Shown: in pieces, positions 59,017 to 64,000 of the stretch
Layout: each line of letters starts with the position of its first letter
Numbering within the stretch: position 1 is the first letter of the stretch
Origin: Lachnospiraceae bacterium UBA7205
Lineage (GTDB): Bacteria > Bacillota > Clostridia > Lachnospirales > Lachnospiraceae
Direction: 5' to 3'
DNA length: 64,000 nt
Assembly: GCA_002490665.1 (NCBI GenBank)
Contig: DKUL01000057.1
Coordinates: 62,001-126,000 of the forward strand
The notes under the pieces: generated by a model
The model's database searches: none
What the model was told of the DNA's origin: nothing
The model's input: only the letters and a program-made list of their open reading frames with translations
Translations under genes and position numbers: made by a program

Positions 59017-60087
59017 TCACACCCTGACTACCTTATGCCCTGCCGCCTTCAGCAGCCTGTTCATCACTGCCTGCCCATACCCCTTGTCCCCAAACGAGTC
59101 CGAAAAGCACTCGGAATAAATATGTGCGATGTTCTCATCGTCGAACTCGCGCAGAAAGGAATACAGCTGTCTTGCAATAATCACGGTGTCTATCCTGCTT
59201 CCCGCATTTTTGATACTGGAAGCCTTATATTTGTGAATCTGTTCCTCCGTACCGATGACGCCCGTGCGTTCCCCGGCAGCCTCGTGCATTGCAGCCTGTT
59301 TATTGATATACCGCACCACCTTCTCCGGTGCGCCCTCCACGACCACAAGCTCGCCCTTCGGCGCATAATGCCGGTATTTCATGCCAGGCGCCCGCGGTGC
59401 CTGCCCGGAATCTCCATCAAGGACCGTGACATCCATATCCACGTCTCCGACCAGCCGCGACATCATCCCCTGCGTGATATTTCCGGGACGCAGTATCACG
59501 GGCACCCTGTGGGTTACGTCCACAATCGTGGACTCAATGCCGATATTGGCGCCCTTCGAATCAATAATCATGTCTATCCTGCCGTCCAGGTCCTGTATCA
59601 CATGTTTGGCAAGCGTCGGACTTGGCCTGCCGGAAATATTTGCGCTCGGCGCTGCTATGAATCCCCCGGAAAAGCTAATTAAAAGACTTGCAAGCGCGTG
59701 TACCGGCATCCGCACTGCAACCGTGTCCAGGCCGCCCGTCGTCTCATACGGCACCAGATCTGTTTTTTCAAAAATCATCGTAAGCGGTCCCGGCCAGTAC
59801 ATTCTTGCAAGTTCTTCTGCCTTCGGGGGTATTTCCTTCACTATTTTTTGAAGATCGTCCATGTTCGAGACATGCACAATCAGCGGGTTATCACTCGGTC
59901 TGCCCTTCGCCGCATATATCTTTTTTGCCGATTCCGGATTCAGTGCATCCCCGCCGAGCCCATACACCGTCTCTGTAGGAAAAGCCACAAGCCCGCCCCG
60001 CTTAATAATATTCCCTGCCTCTATTAGCTTTTCCCTGATGCTTTCAGGCGCATCCGTCCCTTCTATGGCAACGATTTTTGTTTCCAT
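59017..60087 (-). CDS. L-threonylcarbamoyladenylate synthase (Sua5 type)
   Basis: 356 residues from ATG 60087 (METKIVAIEG). The YrdC/TsaC domain has GGLVAFPTETVYGLGGDALN, KKIYAAKGRPSDNPLIVHV and PSANISGRPSPT. A C-terminal Sua5 domain is present (APGMKYRHYAPKGELVVVEG). The enzyme makes the intermediate for t6A in tRNA. The frame is open to 60168, but the family N-terminus points to 60087; the ribosome site is weak (GGGAG 12 bases away). Confidence 0.95.
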   Translation of the reverse strand: METKIVAIEGTDAPESIREKLIEAGNIIKRGGLVAFPTETVYGLGGDALNPESAKKIYAAKGRPSDNPLIVHVSNMDDLQKIVKEIPPKAEELARMYWPGPLTMIFEKTDLVPYETTGGLDTVAVRMPVHALASLLISFSGGFIAAPSANISGRPSPTLAKHVIQDLDGRIDMIIDSKGANIGIESTIVDVTHRVPVILRPGNITQGMMSRLVGDVDMDVTVLDGDSGQAPRAPGMKYRHYAPKGELVVVEGAPEKVVRYINKQAAMHEAAGERTGVIGTEEQIHKYKASSIKNAGSRIDTVIIARQLYSFLREFDDENIAHIYSECFSDSFGDKGYGQAVMNRLLKAAGHKVVRV

Positions 60088-60258
60088 ATCTATGTCATGC
60101 TCCCACACTGTTTTCCATACAGCAGCCAGCTTCCTGCAAATCTGCTGCTGCACACACATTTGTACCATAAAATCTTTTATTTCAGAATTTTCAAAATTAT
60201 TTTAGCATACTTATTGCATTAAATAAAGGTATTAATTTAAAAAATTTGTAATAACTTT

Positions 60259-60990
60259 TTAAGAATTGATGACCTGCATGATTCCCATATAGATTGCCCA
60301 CGCAACGCGCTCCTGGTAATCCTCCTGTGTCAGCAGCTCTGCCTCGGTTGGGTTGCTCATGAATGCGCACTCGACAATCATAATCGGCACAGACGTCTTT
60401 TTCAGGAGATAATAACTGCTGTTATCCTTTGCAACACGCTCCTTCTCCGGCTTCAGTGTCTTAATCAGCTGGCTCTGCATAATCTCGGCAGCCTCCCTGC
60501 CTTTTACAGAATCCTTATAATAAAACACCTGCACGCCGCTGACAGACGCATCAGGATAACTGTTCTGATGGATGCTTACTGCAAGCGCCGGTTTTGCCTC
60601 CTCAATAATGGCAAGACGGTTCTTCATGTCGCGGACTTTTTTGTTTGTGTCGCTTTCCTTATATAATCCGTTATCGTCTTTTCTTGTCATCACCACATTG
60701 ATTCCGCTTTCCCTAAGGTTCCTCTCAAGCTTCAGTGCAATTGCAAGGTTGATATCCTTTTCCAGCGCATTGTTGACCCCCACCTTTCCAGGGTCGATGC
60801 CGCCATGCCCGGCATCGACCACAATTGTTATCTCCCCTGTGCCCCTGCCAAATATCCTTCTCGCGTGTTCCTCTATCGTGCTCACAAACTGCGCAGACTC
60901 CCTTGCCGCCACAATCATGGCAAGCACCAGCAGGAACGCCAGAATTTTTGTTGTATTTTTGCCCCGACCTGTGCCCATTCCATACACCAT
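60259..60990 (-). CDS. N-acetylmuramoyl-L-alanine amidase (Amidase_3, CwlD-like)
   Basis: About 243 residues. An N-terminal membrane or signal helix (ILAFLLVLAMIVAARE) is followed by the zinc amidase domain: VVDAGHGGIDPGKVG (His ligand), ALEKDINL (Glu), SIHQNS (His) and IVECAFMSNPTEAELL (catalytic Glu). The start is uncertain among TTG 60996, ATG 60990 and ATG 60978. It cuts the bond between muramic acid and the stem peptide. It is upstream of tsaC on the same strand. Confidence 0.9.
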   Translation of the reverse strand: MVYGMGTGRGKNTTKILAFLLVLAMIVAARESAQFVSTIEEHARRIFGRGTGEITIVVDAGHGGIDPGKVGVNNALEKDINLAIALKLERNLRESGINVVMTRKDDNGLYKESDTNKKVRDMKNRLAIIEEAKPALAVSIHQNSYPDASVSGVQVFYYKDSVKGREAAEIMQSQLIKTLKPEKERVAKDNSSYYLLKKTSVPIMIVECAFMSNPTEAELLTQEDYQERVAWAIYMGIMQVINS

Positions 60991-61125
60991 ACCCAAAACT
61001 GTTGGTACATTATATGAAATTTTTTTCTCCCCAATGCCAACGTTATCACCCCAAATGGTTAATATTTTGCCGGAATCCAGTCCTACAAAAACGATTAAGC
61101 ACTATTTTTTATGTTTCATTTTGTT

Positions 61126-61139
61126 AAATGTGCACATTT
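61126..61139. promoter_or_regulatory. 14-base perfect palindrome upstream of the third chemoreceptor
   Basis: AAATGTGCACATTT lies 25 bases before the -35 box of the chemoreceptor promoter, a position that would suit an activator. Crp/Fnr-type or other dimeric regulators bind sites of this size. No partner is identified. Confidence 0.35.
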
Positions 61140-61163
61140 GTTTCCGGTCAAAAAAGAAAATAT

Positions 61164-61192
61164 TTGACAAATTTTGCACTAAAATATATGAT
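61164..61192 (+). promoter_or_regulatory. Promoter of the third chemoreceptor gene
   Basis: TTGACA (61164-61169), 17 bases, TATGAT (61187-61192), about 45 bases before the start codon. Confidence 0.8.
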
Positions 61193-61237
61193 TATATTAT
61201 GTTTCATCTATATCTAATAAATTGAGGGGGACTTTTT

Positions 61238-62713
61238 ATGGATTTGGAAGTATTAAAAAACGAAGAACGGCGCATGAACATGATTATGTTTCTTTTTATG
61301 ACGGCCATACCGATTGTTGCCTTTACATATGTAACGCTTTTTAATGGCGGAAAGGCGCGGGACGCAGTCGCACTGGTCATGACAGGATGCAGCATCCTGA
61401 TTAAGCTGCTACAGAAAACGCTTGGAAAATATGCAAAATACCTGTACATTTCCATCCTGCCCGTAATGGGCGCCGTGACCATCGTTGTCGGCACGCCTGC
61501 CTGCTTTGGCGCAATGGTCGAGGCTTACTTTTTGATTCTGTTTCTGGCCGTGCCATACTATGACTTATCTGTCATTAAAGTATGTGCCGGTTCTACCCTG
61601 ATAGCAAACATAGCTGCCATGATTTTCTTTCCCAAGGCATATTTTGCCATGTATACGCTTCCCATCTGGATATTTATCTGGATGGTTTATGTGCTCGCCA
61701 TTCTTGTCGCAGCGTTTATCGTGACAAGAGCCTGCTCATTATTTGCAGATGTGGAAAAGAAAGAAACCGAAGTCATAGGGCTGCTTGAGAATGTCCGCAG
61801 CGCCTTTGACGGGCTGCAGCAGTCATCTGCCAAAATCTATGATGCCCTGCATGATTTCGAGCAGACCACCACGGGCATCGCCGCATCGACCGAGCAAATT
61901 TCCAACAGCGCGAATCTGCAGATTGACCAGGTGCGGGGAAGTCTTGAAATTTTTAATGATTTGAACGATAAGATTGTGGACTCCGAGGACCGTGTTGTCC
62001 AGACAATGGAAAACATCCGCGACCTCAAGTCCAAGAATGATGACGGCATCAAGGCAATTGAACAGCTTGCCAAAAAATTCGGTGAAAATATCGAATCGAC
62101 AAAGGTGGCATCCGAAGGCGTTACGCAGCTGGCGCACAAGTCAAGCTCCATCGGCGAAATCATCGAAAGCATCGGACAGATTGCAAAGCAGACCAACCTC
62201 CTTGCGCTCAACGCGGCAATCGAGGCAGCAAGAGCCGGCGAGGCAGGAAAAGGGTTCGCCGTCGTAGCGGACGAGATTAACTCGCTCTCATCCGAGTCCG
62301 CATCCGCAACCCAGAAAATTGACACCATTTTGAAGGATGTCATATCGAGTGTCGCGGAAATCAACAAAGTCATCGACAACAACAATGTCATCGCGCAGGA
62401 ATCCAACGAGAAGCTCGACGACACCGTGAAAATTTTTGAGACGATGCTCAACTCCTCGGAGGAAGTCATCAATGTCACAAGCCTTCTCAAGAACGAGCTG
62501 GAAAACATTGTCACCATTAAGGAGCGCCTGCTTCAGGCAATGCAGAGCGTGGAGGAAATTTCACAGCAGTCCGTCCAGAATACCACGGATATCAGCGCAT
62601 CAACGGCAGAGCAGGCAGCGGGGATTGAAAGCATCCTCAAATTTATGGAGGATGTCCAGAACGGCATTGACCAGCTCTCGTCCGTACTCAATTCCAACAG
62701 CCAGGGCGCATAG
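61238..62713 (+). CDS. Methyl-accepting chemotaxis protein with integral multi-pass membrane sensor
   Basis: 491 residues. Instead of an extracellular ligand domain the first 175 residues make about six membrane helices (MFLFMTAIPIVAFTYVTL, LYISILPVMGAVTIVV, AYFLILFLAVPYY and others). A cytoplasmic signalling domain follows without an evident HAMP. The kinase-control hairpin IAKQTNLLALNAAIEAARAG is near 312-331, followed by AVVADEINSLSSESASATQK. AGGGGG precedes the ATG. A multi-pass input suits sensing of membrane energy, small hydrophobic ligands or light. It has its own promoter and ends at a hairpin. Confidence 0.92.
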   Translation: MDLEVLKNEERRMNMIMFLFMTAIPIVAFTYVTLFNGGKARDAVALVMTGCSILIKLLQKTLGKYAKYLYISILPVMGAVTIVVGTPACFGAMVEAYFLILFLAVPYYDLSVIKVCAGSTLIANIAAMIFFPKAYFAMYTLPIWIFIWMVYVLAILVAAFIVTRACSLFADVEKKETEVIGLLENVRSAFDGLQQSSAKIYDALHDFEQTTTGIAASTEQISNSANLQIDQVRGSLEIFNDLNDKIVDSEDRVVQTMENIRDLKSKNDDGIKAIEQLAKKFGENIESTKVASEGVTQLAHKSSSIGEIIESIGQIAKQTNLLALNAAIEAARAGEAGKGFAVVADEINSLSSESASATQKIDTILKDVISSVAEINKVIDNNNVIAQESNEKLDDTVKIFETMLNSSEEVINVTSLLKNELENIVTIKERLLQAMQSVEEISQQSVQNTTDISASTAEQAAGIESILKFMEDVQNGIDQLSSVLNSNSQGA

Positions 62714-62734
62714 CTTTCTATAGTGAAAATCTTC

Positions 62735-62766
62735 AATGTGGCAGTCCGGTACCGGACTGTCACATT
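62735..62766. terminator. 32-base near-perfect palindrome between convergent genes
   Basis: AATGTGGCAGTCCGGT and ACCGGACTGTCACATT pair with one G-T mismatch. It serves as a terminator-like hairpin for the chemoreceptor and the permease genes, although the U-tracts are weak. Confidence 0.7.
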
Positions 62767-62797
62767 ATTTCATGCACCATGCCGCACATCTCATCCC

Positions 62798-63640
62798 CTA
62801 CTCGATTTTCCGAACCCATTTCCCGACAAGGCTGTTTATGAAAAACACCACAATGTCTGCTGCCACGATGGTGGACCCGACCGGAGTAGAAAAAAGTATC
62901 GACAGCACAATTCCTGCAAACGCGCACAAAACGGATAAAACCGCGGCATAAATGACCACTCCCTTAAAGTTCTGTATTACACGCATCGCAGACAATGCCG
63001 GAAAAATGATAAGCGCCGAAATCAGAAGCGAGCCGACAAGGTTCATGGCAAGCACGATGATTACTGCCGTGATAATGGCAATCAGGTTATTGTACACGCT
63101 GGCTTTCAGCCCCGTCGCCCGCGCGAAGTTCTCATCGAACGTCACGGCAAAAATACGGTTGTACAAAAGGATAAAAACCGCCACGACAATAACCGACATC
63201 ACGACACACAGCCACACTTCGGCTTTTGTAAGTGTCAGAATGGACGTCGAACCAAAAAGCGTGCTGCACACGTCACCCGAAATATTTGCCGACGTCGAGA
63301 ACAGGTTCATGACGAGGTAGCCGACCGCAAGCGAGCCGACCGAGAGCATGGCAATCGCCGCATCCCCATGTATTTTCGGATTCTGTCCCGTCCTGAGAAT
63401 CAGTATCGCCGCCAGCACCGTCACCGGCATCACCACGACCGAAGTGCTTCCGATGTCAAAAAGCGTCGCAACTGCAAGCGCCCCAAACGCCACGTGTGAC
63501 AAGCCGTCACCGATATAGGAAAACCGTTTCAGCACCAATGTCACGCCAAACAGCGCCGAGCAGAGCGCAATCAGCGTCCCGACAACCAGCGCATACCGCA
63601 CAAAAGGATACGACAGATAAAATTGTAATGTCTCCACCAT
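62798..63640 (-). CDS. Metal ABC transporter permease (ZnuB/MntB family)
   Basis: 280 residues with eight or nine predicted helices. Family hallmarks are LFGVTLVLKRFSYIGDGLSH near the start, DENFARATGLKASVYNNLIA, and MNLVGSLLISALIIFPALSA near the end. It forms the membrane part of a zinc or manganese importer with the ATPase gene next to it (15-base gap). GGGGG is 7 bases before the ATG. The binding protein is not in the window. Confidence 0.93.
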   Translation of the reverse strand: MVETLQFYLSYPFVRYALVVGTLIALCSALFGVTLVLKRFSYIGDGLSHVAFGALAVATLFDIGSTSVVVMPVTVLAAILILRTGQNPKIHGDAAIAMLSVGSLAVGYLVMNLFSTSANISGDVCSTLFGSTSILTLTKAEVWLCVVMSVIVVAVFILLYNRIFAVTFDENFARATGLKASVYNNLIAIITAVIIVLAMNLVGSLLISALIIFPALSAMRVIQNFKGVVIYAAVLSVLCAFAGIVLSILFSTPVGSTIVAADIVVFFINSLVGKWVRKIE

Positions 63641-63655
63641 TTTGATACCCCCGTC

Positions 63656-64000
63656 CTAAACCATCTTTTCACTGTAGCTTCCAAGTTCTTTCCAAAAGTC
63701 ACTTTTCACATAATCTCCTGCCGAACCGATAAAAGACTTTTCCTTCTCCACATGAAGAATCCTGTCCGCATATTTCACTGCGGCATGTATGTCGTGTGAA
63801 ACCATAATGATTGTGAGTCCTTCCTTGTTCAGTTCCTTGATCAGCTGGTAAAATTCCGCCGTCACCCGCAGGTCAAGTCCTGTCACCGGCTCGTCCAGAA
63901 GCAGAAGCTTTGCGGAAGCGCACAGCGCCCGCGCCAGGAGCACTCGCTGCTGCTGTCCGCCCGAAAGATTCCGGTAACATTCCTTTTTCAAGTCCCAGAT
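63656..64000 (-). CDS. Metal ABC transporter ATP-binding protein, C-terminal part (cut by window edge)
   Basis: The last 114 residues of a ZnuC-like ATPase. The signature is LSGGQQQRVLLARAL, the Walker B LLLLDEPVTGLD, and the switch His is in IIMVSHDIHAAVKYAD. The Walker A region lies beyond 64000. It is upstream of the permease in the same operon. Confidence 0.92.
   Translation of the reverse strand: MWDLKKECYRNLSGGQQQRVLLARALCASAKLLLLDEPVTGLDLRVTAEFYQLIKELNKEGLTIIMVSHDIHAAVKYADRILHVEKEKSFIGSAGDYVKSDFWKELGSYSEKMV

Noticed and set aside
1..64000. tRNA, rRNA or insertion-sequence genes
   Set aside because: None could be recognised on reading both strands; only fragments of a serine recombinase were found.

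Overview
The window looks like chromosomal DNA of a mid-GC, motile, strictly anaerobic Firmicute of the Lachnospiraceae type (Clostridia). Support for this comes from strong AGGAGG ribosome sites, three methyl-accepting chemotaxis proteins, a PerR/reverse-rubrerythrin oxidative-stress pair, acetate kinase, a class-3 ProS, and Lpl/Yte-type oligosaccharide ABC transporters that lack their own ATPase. The genus assignment is inference from gene content and not a database match.

Layout. 1-4.5 kb: start of a ZIP metal transporter, then two chemoreceptors. 4.5-11.5 kb: a carbohydrate locus (CE12-type acetylesterase, two permeases, a lipoprotein binding protein, and a divergent membrane-anchored AraC regulator). 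11.5-20.1 kb: housekeeping genes (pyrC, plsC, murF, ddl, ackA) with a GH9-like lipoprotein. 20.25-33.2 kb: one 4,319-residue secreted pectinase with two PL9-like lyase domains and a CE8-like methylesterase. 33.6-37.8 kb: an AT-rich, decayed mobile island with a serine-recombinase tail, a broken XRE regulator, a gene with an in-frame amber codon, a DUF3795 protein and an unrecognised two-gene cassette. 37.8-41.1 kb: proS preceded on the same strand by an AAA ATPase and a TOPRIM protein (a split OLD-like pair). 41.2-46.4 kb: small envelope genes, a deacetylase, a MecA-like protein, RluA and a two-component system. 46.5-49.2 kb: perR-rubrerythrin, then a small insertion that ends in a degenerate second copy of the rubrerythrin 3' end. 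49.2-53 kb: a transglutaminase-like protein and oleate hydratase. 53-61 kb: a same-strand run of amidase, tsaC, rpiB, a SleB-type hydrolase, an FHA protein, PP2C, a Ser/Thr kinase and a small membrane protein. 61-64 kb: a third chemoreceptor and a zinc/manganese-type ABC transporter cut by the window edge.

How it fits together. The pectinase, the CE12 esterase and the ABC importer form a plausible pectin/rhamnogalacturonan pathway. Cre-like palindromes with a shared core lie upstream of the binding-protein gene, the pectinase and ackA, which suggests carbon-catabolite control of both polymer use and overflow metabolism. The least explained parts are the 390 + 61 residue cassette in the decayed island, the AAA/TOPRIM pair with a damaged second start, and a dispersed GC-rich repeat found three times just beyond terminator-like hairpins.
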